Program-made: the position numbers and the translations under genes
From: Ruegeria sp. TM1040
Lineage (GTDB): Bacteria; Pseudomonadota; Alphaproteobacteria; Rhodobacterales; Rhodobacteraceae
Reading direction: 5' to 3'
Length of the DNA: 64,000 nt
Assembly: GCF_000014065.1 (NCBI RefSeq)
Contig: NC_008044.1
Location: forward strand, 1,263,501 to 1,327,500
In this document: positions 9,019-17,671 of the stretch, piece by piece
Layout of the letters: each line of letters begins with the position of its first letter
Position numbering within the stretch: the first letter of the stretch is position 1
The notes under the pieces: generated by a model
Database searches by the model: none
The model's input: the letters and a program-made list of their open reading frames with translations, nothing else
What the model was told of the DNA's origin: nothing

Positions 9019-10131
9019 TCAGAAAGGGCCGTCCTCCAACACGCCATCGGCGCTCATCTGCGCGTACAAAAGCCCCTCACGCAGGCCCCGGTCTGCCACC
9101 GACAAGCGATCGGTGGGCCAGCAGCGCAACAGCGCCTGCAGGATCGCGGCACCGGACATAATAAGCGCTTGTCGATCTTCGCCGATACGAGGATCGCGAC
9201 GGCGGCCTTGCGGGCCGAGTTCGAGGTAGCCGCGGATCACCTTGTCGATCTGATCGGATGTCATCCGCAGCCCATCGACCTTGGTGCGGTCATAGCGCTT
9301 AAGCCCCAGGTGTGAGGCCGCCACGGTGGTCACGGTGCCGGAGGTGCCGACGATCTGGAACCCCTCGCGCGCCTGTTCGTCCTTGTAGGGGGCAAAATCG
9401 GCCAGATGTTCCTCGAAGAACCAGCTCATCAGGGCAAAGCGGGCGGCATCGTCCTCCACGTCGTTGAACTGGTCCCGCAGGGTTGCAACGCCCAGCGGCA
9501 CCGAAATCCAATCCACCACTTTGGCGGCGGGAAAGGGGCTCTCGACGGTGTGAAATCCGGCATGCAGCCGCATGATCGCCGACGGGCGGTCGCGGCGCGG
9601 TACAGAGGAAATATCGATCCAGACCAGTTCAGTCGAGCCGCCCCCGATGTCGACCACCAAGAGCTGTTCGGTTTTCGTCGATACAAGCGGCGCGCAGGAA
9701 ATCACGGCAAGACGCGCTTCTTCCTCGGGCTGGATGATGTCCATGGAGAGGCCGGTCTCGCGCTTGATCTGGCGCATGAAGTCGCGCCCGTTCTTTGCGC
9801 GCCGACAGGCTTCGGTCGCAACAAGCCGCATGCGTTTTACGCGATTGCGATTGATTTTCTGCTGACAGATGCGCAGCGCCTGAATGGTGCGCGCCATGGA
9901 AGAGCGCGACAAACGCCCAGTCTTTTCAAGGCCGGAGCCGAGCTGCACCGACTTTGAAAAACTGTCCACCACATGGAAGCCGCTGCCCTTGGGTTGGGCA
10001 ATCAGCATCCTGCAACTGTTGGTGCCAAGATCCAGCGCTGCATAGAGCGCATCCGGATCTGGCCGGGCCGGTACAGGGGTCTCAACCGCTCTGGGAAACG
10101 CTCCTGTACCTTTGGAACGCCTGGGCGCCAT
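9019..10131 (-). CDS. Ppx/GppA family exopolyphosphatase / pppGpp phosphatase
   Basis: 370 residues of the ASKHA fold. The phosphate-1 motif is ALDLGTNSCRMLIA (about residues 30-43), phosphate-2 is VVDIGGGSTELVW and the adenosine-side motif is VGTSGTVTT. These enzymes release phosphate from polyphosphate chains and/or convert pppGpp to ppGpp; at this length (no C-terminal HD domain as in E. coli Ppx, about 500 residues) the choice between the two activities cannot be made. It is followed on the same strand by rlmE. Confidence 0.88.
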   Translation of the reverse strand: MAPRRSKGTGAFPRAVETPVPARPDPDALYAALDLGTNSCRMLIAQPKGSGFHVVDSFSKSVQLGSGLEKTGRLSRSSMARTIQALRICQQKINRNRVKRMRLVATEACRRAKNGRDFMRQIKRETGLSMDIIQPEEEARLAVISCAPLVSTKTEQLLVVDIGGGSTELVWIDISSVPRRDRPSAIMRLHAGFHTVESPFPAAKVVDWISVPLGVATLRDQFNDVEDDAARFALMSWFFEEHLADFAPYKDEQAREGFQIVGTSGTVTTVAASHLGLKRYDRTKVDGLRMTSDQIDKVIRGYLELGPQGRRRDPRIGEDRQALIMSGAAILQALLRCWPTDRLSVADRGLREGLLYAQMSADGVLEDGPF

Positions 10132-10397
10132 GAATCACGCCCTCCGATTATCGTGTTGAATTTACAGTACGTCCGCAGGGGGCTCTCCGCAAGGGACTGT
10201 ATCGGCGCGCAGCCAGGAAAGCCGATTCAAAAACCAGACTCACCCTCGCCCAGAGCGGTGTTGCCAGCAGCGGACACAAATGCGTGCAAAGGTCGCAAAC
10301 GTCGCTCCTCCCATCTTTGTTGTCGAAATCCGACGCACCCGACCTTTGGCGGCGGACTAGAAACGCAGTACGACAGACGGATCTGAAAGGAACGGCA

Positions 10398-10694
10398 ATG
10401 CCAGACGTCACCATCGTTTATTGGCGCGACATCCCGGCCCAGGTCATTGTGGGCAAGGGGCGACGGGGTGCGAAACGCCAGCTTGAAGAGCGCTTTGAGC
10501 AGGCGATTGATCGCGCCGCAATGAAGGTGAACGCCAAGGATAGCGACGCCTATCTCGCGGAATGGCGCAAAGCCGCACCTTTCAGCGTGGAGGGTGAGCC
10601 TGGTGATATTGCCGAAGCAGAGGCCACGCGTCTGGAGCAGGAATACGATCAGGACCGCCTCAAGGCCTTGATCGCAAACGATGGCTGGGCATGA
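10398..10694 (+). CDS. Small 'virulence factor' family protein in a one-carbon operon
   Basis: A 98-residue soluble protein (starts MPDVTIVYWRDIPAQVIVGK) of the family labelled Virulence_fact. The label carries no known mechanism. The start is set by AAAGGAAC just upstream and by the family N-terminus. It is the first gene of an operon with a MetF-like reductase and a pterin-binding methyltransferase, so a role beside methyl transfer to or from a corrinoid is more credible than virulence. It has no membrane segment, signal peptide or cysteine cluster. Function unknown. Confidence 0.8.
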   Translation: MPDVTIVYWRDIPAQVIVGKGRRGAKRQLEERFEQAIDRAAMKVNAKDSDAYLAEWRKAAPFSVEGEPGDIAEAEATRLEQEYDQDRLKALIANDGWA

Positions 10695-10723
10695 CAGCCC
10701 TCAACGCATTATGGGAGGCCGCC

Positions 10724-11656
10724 ATGGCTTTGCTGAACTTCAAAAAACGTGCGGCTGACACAGAGATCACCGTGAACCCGGACGTGGAGGCCTTTCTGCA
10801 GGGCTATTCCATCGAGGTGATGCCGCGCACCGCGCAAAAGGTCGAGGACTTCCGCGAGCTTCTGCCCGCCGGCACCCGAGTCTATATTGCCCACATTGAG
10901 GGCACCCCGATCGAGGATATGATCGCCACAGCCAAACGCCTGAATGACGAAGGCTACCCGGTGATGCCGCATTTCCCGGCCCGCATCATCAAGGATGAGG
11001 CAACGCTTGCCGATTGGATTGCGCGCTATCAGGGTGAGGCGGATGTCAAACAGGCCCTGCTGCTGGCCGGTGGCGTGGCGCAGCCTCATGGTGCCTTTGA
11101 CAGCTCCATGCAGCTTTTGGAGACCGGCCTCTTCGACAAGGCAGGGTTCACCAACCTGCATGTGGCGGGCCACCCCGAGGGCAACAAGGATATTGATCCC
11201 GACGGCTCCATGAAAAACGTCTCCGAAGCGCTTCAGTGGAAACAGAAATTTTCCGAGCGGACCGACGCGAAAATGGCGCTGGCAACCCAGTTTGCATTTG
11301 AGGCAAAGCCGATCATCGCCTGGGCGAACGGCCTGAAAGACGCGGCCGTTGACCTGCCGATCCATATCGGGATCGCGGGGCCTGCCAAGCTGCAGACGCT
11401 CATTAAATTCGCCATTGCCTGCGGTGTGGGACCGTCGCTCAAGGTGCTTCAGAAACGCGCCATGGATGTCACCAAGCTGATGCTGCCCTATGAGCCCAAC
11501 GAGGTTGTGGCTGAGCTTGCGGCCTACAAGGCGGCAAACCCCGATTTCAACATCACCAATGTTCACTTCTTCCCGCTCGGCGGCATCAAAACCAACGCCA
11601 CCTGGGCCATCAACAATGGCGGCGAGTCCACTCGCCCCGCCAAACAGCAAGGATAA
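10724..11656 (+). CDS. Methylenetetrahydrofolate reductase (MetF-like)
   Basis: A 310-residue TIM-barrel flavoprotein of the MetF family, which reduces 5,10-methylene-THF to 5-methyl-THF. Visible landmarks are SIEVMPRTAQKVEDFRELL (substrate region), GYPVMPHFPARII, the LLLAGGVAQPHG flavin-site segment and HIGIAGPAKLQTLIKFA. I place the start at 10724, where GGGAGG is five bases upstream; an upstream ATG at 10691 overlaps the preceding stop (ATGA) but lacks a binding site. The gene is three bases from the methyltransferase that would use its product, so the two steps are probably coupled. Confidence 0.85.
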   Translation: MALLNFKKRAADTEITVNPDVEAFLQGYSIEVMPRTAQKVEDFRELLPAGTRVYIAHIEGTPIEDMIATAKRLNDEGYPVMPHFPARIIKDEATLADWIARYQGEADVKQALLLAGGVAQPHGAFDSSMQLLETGLFDKAGFTNLHVAGHPEGNKDIDPDGSMKNVSEALQWKQKFSERTDAKMALATQFAFEAKPIIAWANGLKDAAVDLPIHIGIAGPAKLQTLIKFAIACGVGPSLKVLQKRAMDVTKLMLPYEPNEVVAELAAYKAANPDFNITNVHFFPLGGIKTNATWAINNGGESTRPAKQQG

Positions 11657-11659
11657 ACC

Positions 11660-12718
11660 ATGACCCGTACTGTCGTAGAATCAAAAACAAAAACTGCTGT
11701 TCTGGGCTTTGATGAACCCTTCTGCGTGATCGGCGAGCGCATCAACCCCACCGGCCGCAAGAAACTGGCGGCGGAGCTGGAAGCGGGCGATTTCTCGACC
11801 GTGGAAAAGGACGCATTGGCGCAGGTGATGGCCGGGGCCAACATCCTCGATATCAATGCAGGTGTTGTCTACAATTCCAACCCGAACCCGAATGAGACCG
11901 AGCCGCCCTTGATGACCAAGATCGTCGAGCTGGTGCAGGGCCTTGTCGATATTCCGCTTTGCATCGACTCTTCTGTGCCCGGCGCGCTGGAAGCAGGTCT
12001 TGCCGCAGCCGAAGGTCGCCCGCTGCTGAACTCCGTCACCGGTGAAGAAGACCGCCTGGAGCTGGTTCTGCCGCTGGTCAAGAAGTACAATGTTCCGGTT
12101 GTGGCGATCTCCAACGACGACACCGGGATCTCCGAAGACCCCGATGTGCGCTTTGCAGTGGCCAAGAAGATCGTGGAACGCGCGGCCGATTTTGGCATCC
12201 CGGCGCATGACATCGTGGTGGACCCTCTGGTGATGCCCATCGGTGCGATGGCCACCGCAGGTCAGCAGGTCTTTGCTCTGGTGCGCCGCCTGCGTGAAGA
12301 GCTTGGCGTGAACACCACTTGCGGTGCCTCCAACGTCTCCTTCGGTCTGCCGAACCGTCATGGCATCAACAACGCTTTCCTGCCGATGGCAATGGGGGCG
12401 GGCATGACCTCTGCGATCATGAACCCGGTGGCCCTGCCGGTGACGCAGAAGGCGATTGCCGAAAAGAAAGAGCAAGTCGCTGCCGCGGGAATCATCCTGC
12501 CCGAGGGCATGGATGACGAGACTTTCGTGACGATGTTTGGCCTTGGCTCCACAAAGCCGCGCGCCGGCAAGGAAATGGAAGCGATCCGCGCTGCGAACCT
12601 GCTGACCAACAACGATCCGCATGGCGGCGATTGGATCAAGTTCAACAAGGCGCCGTCCTCTGAGGCCGAGGGCGAAGGCCGCGGGCGTCGCGGTGGCGGT
12701 CGCCGTCGTCGCGCGTGA
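11660..12718 (+). CDS. Methyltetrahydrofolate:corrinoid methyltransferase (pterin-binding module of split methionine synthase)
   Basis: 352 residues with a pterin-binding TIM barrel (FCVIGERINPTGRKK, ANILDINAGV, PLCIDSSVPGALEAG, FGLPNRHGINNAF). This corresponds to the methyl-THF-binding domain of MetH standing alone, without the homocysteine, cobalamin or activation domains. In Phaeobacter-type roseobacters, methionine synthase has been reported to be split into separate polypeptides with a RamA-like reactivator; the fit here is good, and such a reactivator lies at 54964-57009. The C-terminus ends in an unusual basic tail (GRGRRGGGRRRRA). Last gene of its operon; a strong terminator follows. 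Confidence 0.85.
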   Translation: MTRTVVESKTKTAVLGFDEPFCVIGERINPTGRKKLAAELEAGDFSTVEKDALAQVMAGANILDINAGVVYNSNPNPNETEPPLMTKIVELVQGLVDIPLCIDSSVPGALEAGLAAAEGRPLLNSVTGEEDRLELVLPLVKKYNVPVVAISNDDTGISEDPDVRFAVAKKIVERAADFGIPAHDIVVDPLVMPIGAMATAGQQVFALVRRLREELGVNTTCGASNVSFGLPNRHGINNAFLPMAMGAGMTSAIMNPVALPVTQKAIAEKKEQVAAAGIILPEGMDDETFVTMFGLGSTKPRAGKEMEAIRAANLLTNNDPHGGDWIKFNKAPSSEAEGEGRGRRGGGRRRRA

Positions 12719-12748
12719 GAAACGCCTTATAATTACCTGACAATATTT

Positions 12749-12777
12749 AAAAAGCCGGGCGCAGCGCTCGGCTTTTT
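12749..12777 (+). terminator. Rho-independent terminator of the one-carbon operon
   Basis: A near-perfect stem (AAAAAGCCGGGCG / CGCTCGGCTTTTT, CAG loop) ending in a T-run, 30 bases after the methyltransferase stop codon. Confidence 0.9.
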
Positions 12778-12879
12778 GCATTTGGTCCGCTTGGGCAAAC
12801 GCATCATGCGCCCTCAGAGCTTGCGTGTGAATGCGCCGCAAAATCTGCCGCAAGCCATAACTCCGGCACACCGCATTCC

Positions 12880-12988
12880 TGCAATAAATTTCAGTTTGCA
12901 GGATTTTTTTCGCGATGATTGATCCAAGGGATTTTTCCTCTCTAAATCAGAGTTGTGCAAAACATTGCATCAAGCGAAATTTATTGCA
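12880..12988. promoter_or_regulatory. Candidate operator cluster upstream of the sugar/polyol operon
   Basis: Two perfect 13-base copies in opposite orientation: TGCAATAAATTTC at 12880-12892 and GAAATTTATTGCA at 12976-12988, with centres 96 bases apart. Between them, at 12956-12969, is a perfect dyad TGCAA-AACA-TTGCA. All three share the TGCAA/TTGCA half-site and lie 58-166 bases before the first gene of the operon, which also encodes a SorC-type regulator. They are the natural candidates for its operators, possibly with DNA looping. This is inference from position and symmetry. Confidence 0.65.
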
Positions 12989-13045
12989 GTCCGGCGGGAG
13001 GAGACGCCGTGCGGCAAGGTGAAAGACCACAAGGGAGGAAAACTT

Positions 13046-14059
13046 ATGGTCAATTTCAAACAGGTGGCCGTCTGCGCCGCAGCGTCCATGACCACGGTTC
13101 CCGGAGCCGCTCTGGCGGAGGCGGGAACGCTCAAATGCGAGCCGGGTGAAACCTATATCATGAATGTGATGGTCTCGAGCCATCCTTATTGGGTGCCAGT
13201 CTATCAGGGCTTCAAGCAGGCTGCAGAGGCTTTTGGTTGCGAGACCGTGTTCTCCGGCACGCCTGATTATGACATCACCAAGCAGATTGCGTCCTTTGAG
13301 CAGGATATGGTGAAGGCACCCGCAGGCATTCTGTTGCATCCGATGCAGTCTGACCCCTTCATCGAGCCCATCAACCGCGCCATCGATAACGGCACCGAAA
13401 TCGTGACCTTTGCGGCGGACTCGCCCAATTCCAAGCGCTCTGGCTATATCACCTCCGACAATATGGCGGAGGCCAAGTTTGCCGCCGAGGAATTTGTCAA
13501 AGAACTGGGCGAGAGCTTTGAGTTTGCAGTGCTCGAGAACCCGGGTCAGTCCAACCACGACCTGCGCGTCACCGCATTCCTGTCTTACATGGAAGAGCAT
13601 TATCCGGAGGCCAAGCTGGTGGGGCGTCAGGCCACCAACCAGGACAGCAACGCGGCCTATCGCGCCACCGCGTCGATCATACAGGCCAATCCGGACCTGA
13701 AGGCCCTGTGGATCCCAGAGGCAGGATCGGCAGAGGGCGCCGTCGCGGCCAAGCTCGAGGCGCAGTCCGATGTGATGGTGATGCATGCCGATATCACCCC
13801 GACCACGCTTGAGCACATCAAGGCGGGCAACATCCATGCGGCTTTGAACCCGAACCAGGGCATGCAGGGCTTTATGGGGTTCATGGGGGTCTTCCTCGCA
13901 GCAAAATCCGAGGTGTTTGATCCGTTCAACGACTACAAGGTCTCTGGCTACAACCCGGTGCAGATCCCGTTTGTTGACAATGGCTTTGCCGTGATCACGC
14001 AAGAGAACGCCGACAGCTTTGATCTCAACGCCTATATGGCCGGTCGCGATCCCAGCTGA
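13046..14059 (+). CDS. Sugar ABC transporter substrate-binding protein (RbsB/LsrB class)
   Basis: A 337-residue periplasmic binding protein with a signal peptide (MVNFKQVAVCAAASMTTVPG, cleavage near ALA-EAG) and the class I (Peripla_BP_4) fold: a GFKQAAEAFGCET helix, APAGILLHPMQSDPFIEPIN and TFAADSPNSKRSGYI hinge-side motifs. The start is set by GGGAGG seven bases before ATG 13046. It is first in the operon and therefore probably the most expressed. Compared from memory with LsrB, an Asp at the ligand pocket is kept (FAADSP), but the D-Q pair is replaced (ENPGQSNHD), so AI-2 is not an obvious ligand. A pentose, polyol or similar substrate is expected. Confidence 0.87.
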   Translation: MVNFKQVAVCAAASMTTVPGAALAEAGTLKCEPGETYIMNVMVSSHPYWVPVYQGFKQAAEAFGCETVFSGTPDYDITKQIASFEQDMVKAPAGILLHPMQSDPFIEPINRAIDNGTEIVTFAADSPNSKRSGYITSDNMAEAKFAAEEFVKELGESFEFAVLENPGQSNHDLRVTAFLSYMEEHYPEAKLVGRQATNQDSNAAYRATASIIQANPDLKALWIPEAGSAEGAVAAKLEAQSDVMVMHADITPTTLEHIKAGNIHAALNPNQGMQGFMGFMGVFLAAKSEVFDPFNDYKVSGYNPVQIPFVDNGFAVITQENADSFDLNAYMAGRDPS

Positions 14060-14140
14060 TCCGGACATCGCGGATGTGGCTGCCCGGTGAGGGGCCGGGC
14101 AGCCCACAGATCAATTTTCCAGAAGAGACGGGCGAGCGAT

Positions 14141-15676
14141 ATGACAGGCGACGTGATCCTGCAAATTTCGAACCTCACGAAGTCCTTTGGGCCGGTAAAG
14201 GCGCTAAAGGGCGTGGATTTCGAACTCCGCCGTGGCGAGATCCACGCAATCGCCGGAGAGAACGGCGCCGGGAAGTCCACGTTGATGAACATCATCGACG
14301 GTATTTTGCAGCCCGACAGCGGTGAAATCCGGCTCGATGGCACCCCTGTCGAAATTCCGTCTCCGGCAGCGGCGCAAAAGATGGGGATCGGCTTTGTGCA
14401 TCAGGAGATCGCACTCTGTCCGGATGTCTCGGTCGCTGAAAACATCTTTATGGCTGCGACCAATTCAAGCCGGTCTTTTCTGATGGATTACAAAGGGATC
14501 GAAGCCAAAGCGCGCGAAGTTTTTGCGCAGTTGTCGAGCATTGATCCCTCTGTGCTCGTCCGGGACCTTTCGATTTCGAACCAGCAGCTTGTGGAGATCG
14601 CCAAGGCGCTGACGCTGGACTGCCGGGTGTTGATCCTGGATGAGCCAACGGCAGCGCTGACCGAGGCGGAGGCGCAGGTGCTGTTCAAGATCATGCGGCG
14701 GCTGGCGGATCAGGGGATTTCGTTGATTTATATCTCGCATCGTATGGTCGAGATCTTTGACAATTGCGACCGGGTCTCGGTGTTTCGCGATGGCCGCTAT
14801 GTGACGACACAGGATGTCGCCAAAATCACGCCTGCAGATGTGGTCCGGGCCATGGTGGGGCGCGAAATTGGCGATCTCTATCCCGAAAAACAACGTCCCG
14901 AGGCCTGCAGCACGACCGAGGTCCTCCGGGTTGAAAACCTTTGTGAGGCCGAGCGGTTTCACGATGTGTCCTTTTCGCTGCATAAGGGCGAGATCCTGGG
15001 CTTTGCCGGGTTGATCGGTGCAGGGCGCAGCGAGATCGCCAAAGGGGTCTGCGCGCTTGAAGGTCAGGTGACTGGCAGGCTCTGGCTCAATGGAGAGCCG
15101 CTGGCGCTGCGCGACTATCAGGACAGCATTGATGCGGGGATTGTGTATCTCTCCGAGGATCGCAAAGGCGACGGCGTGTTTCTGGATATGTCCATCGCCA
15201 GCAATGTTTCGGCGCTGAAGGTCGAACAGGTGGCCAGCGCCCTCGGGTTGATCCAGCCTGGCAGGGAAATAGAGCAGGCGGACCGACTTGGGCGCAAGCT
15301 CAACCTCAAATGCGGCACGCTGCAGGATCCGGTTTCGTCGCTTTCGGGCGGCAATCAACAAAAGGTAGCACTGGCCAAGATGCTCTCGGTCAACCCGCGA
15401 CTGATCTTTCTGGATGAGCCGACGCGTGGCGTTGACGTTGGCGCAAAGGCCGAAATCTACCGCATCCTGCGGGATTTGGCCGAGGAGGGCGCAGGCATTG
15501 TGGTTATTTCATCCGAGCTGCCAGAACTGATCGGTCTGTGTGATCGCGTGCTGGTGATCCACGAAGGGTGTCTGAGCGGTGAAGTGAGTGGCCCGGACAT
15601 GACAGAAGAAAACATCATGCACCTTGCCTCGGGCACTCAGCAAGGCACGGGTGCAGCGTCGGTTGCGGCGCAATGA
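14141..15676 (+). CDS. Sugar ABC transporter ATP-binding protein (RbsA/MglA type, duplicated ATPase)
   Basis: 511 residues containing two tandem ATPase domains. The first (about 8-245) has an intact Walker [10 protein letters not shown] and Walker [14 protein letters not shown]. The second (about 260-500) has the degenerate Walker [10 protein letters not shown] usual in the RbsA family, signature [15 protein letters not shown] and Walker [15 protein letters not shown]. This matches the CUT2 class of importers. The ATG at 14141 is where the family N-terminus begins. It lies 81 bases after the binding-protein gene and overlaps an alternative permease start. Confidence 0.92.
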   Translation: MTGDVILQISNLTKSFGPVKALKGVDFELRRGEIHAIAGENGAGKSTLMNIIDGILQPDSGEIRLDGTPVEIPSPAAAQKMGIGFVHQEIALCPDVSVAENIFMAATNSSRSFLMDYKGIEAKAREVFAQLSSIDPSVLVRDLSISNQQLVEIAKALTLDCRVLILDEPTAALTEAEAQVLFKIMRRLADQGISLIYISHRMVEIFDNCDRVSVFRDGRYVTTQDVAKITPADVVRAMVGREIGDLYPEKQRPEACSTTEVLRVENLCEAERFHDVSFSLHKGEILGFAGLIGAGRSEIAKGVCALEGQVTGRLWLNGEPLALRDYQDSIDAGIVYLSEDRKGDGVFLDMSIASNVSALKVEQVASALGLIQPGREIEQADRLGRKLNLKCGTLQDPVSSLSGGNQQKVALAKMLSVNPRLIFLDEPTRGVDVGAKAEIYRILRDLAEEGAGIVVISSELPELIGLCDRVLVIHEGCLSGEVSGPDMTEENIMHLASGTQQGTGAASVAAQ

Positions 15677-15687
15677 AGGGGGAGACA

Positions 15688-16683
15688 ATGGAGCAATCTG
15701 TGAACATCGCACTGGCCGAAACATCGAGGGGAAAATCGCTTTTGGGGCGGCTCTTGCGGATGCGCGAAACGGGCCTCATTCTGATTATCCTGGCGCTTTT
15801 CATCGGCATGTCCTTTGCCTCGCCCTATTTTCTGACATGGGTCAATATTCGCGCCATGACCATGGCCTTTGCCGTCGAAGGCATCGTGGTTGTGGGCATG
15901 ACGGTTTTGCTGATTTCTGGCGGCATCGACCTTTCGGTGGGGTCGGTCACGGCTCTGTCGGGGGTGATCGCGGGCTGGCTGTTCCTGCAGGGGATTGACC
16001 CCTGGGTGGCCGCAGCGATTGCGATTTTTGCCTGTACCGCCATCGGGTCGTTCATGGGGTTCTTTACCACGCGGATCGGGCTGCACCATTTTATCGTGTC
16101 GCTTGCCGTCATGGTGATTGCACGCGGGATCTGTCTTTTGGCGACGGGCGGGCGGCCCATCGGGCTCTATACGCTGCCGCCAGAGTTCAAATTCATCGGG
16201 CAGGGCACCATTGGTCCCATTCCGGTTGTGATCATCCTCTTTGTTGTGGTGGTGATCGCCGCGGATTTCATGCTGCGCCGCACCACCATGTTCCGCAAGG
16301 TGTTCTACACCGGCTCCAACGAGAAGGCCGCCGCCTATTCCGGCATCCGCACCAAGAAGGTGGTGTTTTTGACCACGACGCTTTGCTCTGCGCTTTGTGG
16401 GTTCGCCGGGATCATCTACATGGCGCGCTTCGGGTCTGCGCAGCCGACCTTTGGACTCGGGATGGAACTGAACGTCATCGCCGCTGCGGTGATCGGCGGT
16501 GCGAGCCTCAACGGCGGCTCGGGATCCATCTTTGGCGCGATCCTTGGGACGGTGCTGTTGTCGGTGGTGTCGTCTTCGCTCGCGCTCTTGGATGTGTCGG
16601 TCTACTGGCAGGACATCATCCGGGGGTCGATCCTTCTGGCGGCGGTGACAATCGACCACTTCCTCAACAAGAAGCGGGGCTGA
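15688..16683 (+). CDS. Sugar ABC transporter permease (RbsC class)
   Basis: A 331-residue inner-membrane permease with about nine or ten helices and the BPD_transp_2 signatures VGMTVLLISGGIDLSVGSV (about 75-93) and NVIAAAVIGGASLNGGSGSI (about 265-285). Only one permease gene is present, so it should act as a homodimer, unlike the LsrC/LsrD pair. I prefer ATG 15688 with its GGGGGAG; an ATG at 15673 overlaps the ATPase stop (ATGA) but has no binding site. Confidence 0.9.
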   Translation: MEQSVNIALAETSRGKSLLGRLLRMRETGLILIILALFIGMSFASPYFLTWVNIRAMTMAFAVEGIVVVGMTVLLISGGIDLSVGSVTALSGVIAGWLFLQGIDPWVAAAIAIFACTAIGSFMGFFTTRIGLHHFIVSLAVMVIARGICLLATGGRPIGLYTLPPEFKFIGQGTIGPIPVVIILFVVVVIAADFMLRRTTMFRKVFYTGSNEKAAAYSGIRTKKVVFLTTTLCSALCGFAGIIYMARFGSAQPTFGLGMELNVIAAAVIGGASLNGGSGSIFGAILGTVLLSVVSSSLALLDVSVYWQDIIRGSILLAAVTIDHFLNKKRG

Positions 16684-16690
16684 GGGGGAT

Positions 16691-17671
16691 ATGGTTGAGC
16701 ACAGACAAGGGTTCGAAACCGTCCGCCAGATCCACACTGTTTTGGTCCTTCATTTTATCGAGGGCAAGAAACAGTCGGAGATCGCGACCGAACTGAACCT
16801 CTCCACATCCAAGGTGAACCGGCTGATCTCTCAGGGGCGCAAGCTGGGCATGCTGAAGATCGAGATCGAGAGCCCGTTTCAGCGGCTCATGGACATTGAG
16901 GAGGCCGTCACCCGCTTTGCCAATCTCGGCAGCGCCGTTGTGACGCCGACCGTGGAGGGCAGCGAAAAAGCGACGCTGCAGCAGGTTGGCCGCGCTGCGG
17001 CTAGCCACCTGACCGAGACGCTGCGCGATGGCGATGTCATTGCGATTACCGGTGGCAAGGCGGTGAGCGCCCTGGTCGATGGACTTGATGTGGAGCGGCA
17101 ATGGGACGTGACCGTTGTGCCGCTCACAGGGGGGGTGCAGGGCAAATATTTCACCGACGTTAACCACCTCGCCACCCGGTTGGCTGAACGTCTGGGGGGC
17201 AAGACCATGCTGCTGCATGCGCCGCTCTTTGCCGAAAGCAAGGCCCAGCGCGACATGCTGATGGATATTTCCTCCATCAAGGAAGTGCTCGATCTGGCCC
17301 GTCGCGCCAATGTGGCGCTTGTGGGGATCGGCTCCGTGCAGCCAGCGGAATCAAGCTATTACGACCTCCACCCGGTGCCGGAAGCCGATCGCAAGATGCT
17401 TGTGGGCACCGGTGTTGTGGGCGAGTTCATGGGCCATCTGATCCGCGACAATGGTGCGGTGGCCAATTTCGCCCTTAACTCGCGCCTCGTGGCCCTGTCG
17501 CCACAGGAACTGGGCCAATGTGAGCGCGTGATCGGGATCGCGGCGGGCGCCAGCAAGGTGCGCCCCATCGAGGCGGCGCTTGAAGGCGGGTTTCTGAGCT
17601 CGCTCATCGTTGACGAAGACACGGCCGCAGAAGTGCTGCAGAAATATGAAGGAACTGAATATGTCGCATGA
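16691..17671 (+). CDS. SorC/DeoR-type sugar-binding transcriptional regulator
   Basis: 326 residues with an N-terminal helix-turn-helix (KKQSEIATELNLSTSKVNRLISQGRKLG, split here as about residues 26-53) and a C-terminal sugar-binding domain (ITGGKAVSALVDGL, ATRLAERLGGKTMLLHAP, VALVGIGSVQPAESSYYDL, VGTGVVGEFMGHLI). The same family includes LsrR, EryD and SorC, which respond to phosphorylated sugars. Encoded inside the operon, it probably senses a phosphorylated intermediate made by the FGGY kinase and acts on the inverted repeats before 13046. Its stop overlaps the next start by 11 bases. Confidence 0.88.
   Translation: MVEHRQGFETVRQIHTVLVLHFIEGKKQSEIATELNLSTSKVNRLISQGRKLGMLKIEIESPFQRLMDIEEAVTRFANLGSAVVTPTVEGSEKATLQQVGRAAASHLTETLRDGDVIAITGGKAVSALVDGLDVERQWDVTVVPLTGGVQGKYFTDVNHLATRLAERLGGKTMLLHAPLFAESKAQRDMLMDISSIKEVLDLARRANVALVGIGSVQPAESSYYDLHPVPEADRKMLVGTGVVGEFMGHLIRDNGAVANFALNSRLVALSPQELGQCERVIGIAAGASKVRPIEAALEGGFLSSLIVDEDTAAEVLQKYEGTEYVA

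Noticed and set aside
10132-10397. Riboswitch (SAM, SAH or cobalamin) before the one-carbon operon
   Set aside because: A possible stem TACAGT/ACTGTA at 10163-10201 exists, but I could not match a known riboswitch core. A covariance-model scan would be decisive.
11681-12871. Long minus-strand frame opposite the pterin-binding methyltransferase
   Set aside because: His/Arg/Gln-rich shadow composition and no motif; the plus-strand gene is clear and a terminator lies in between.
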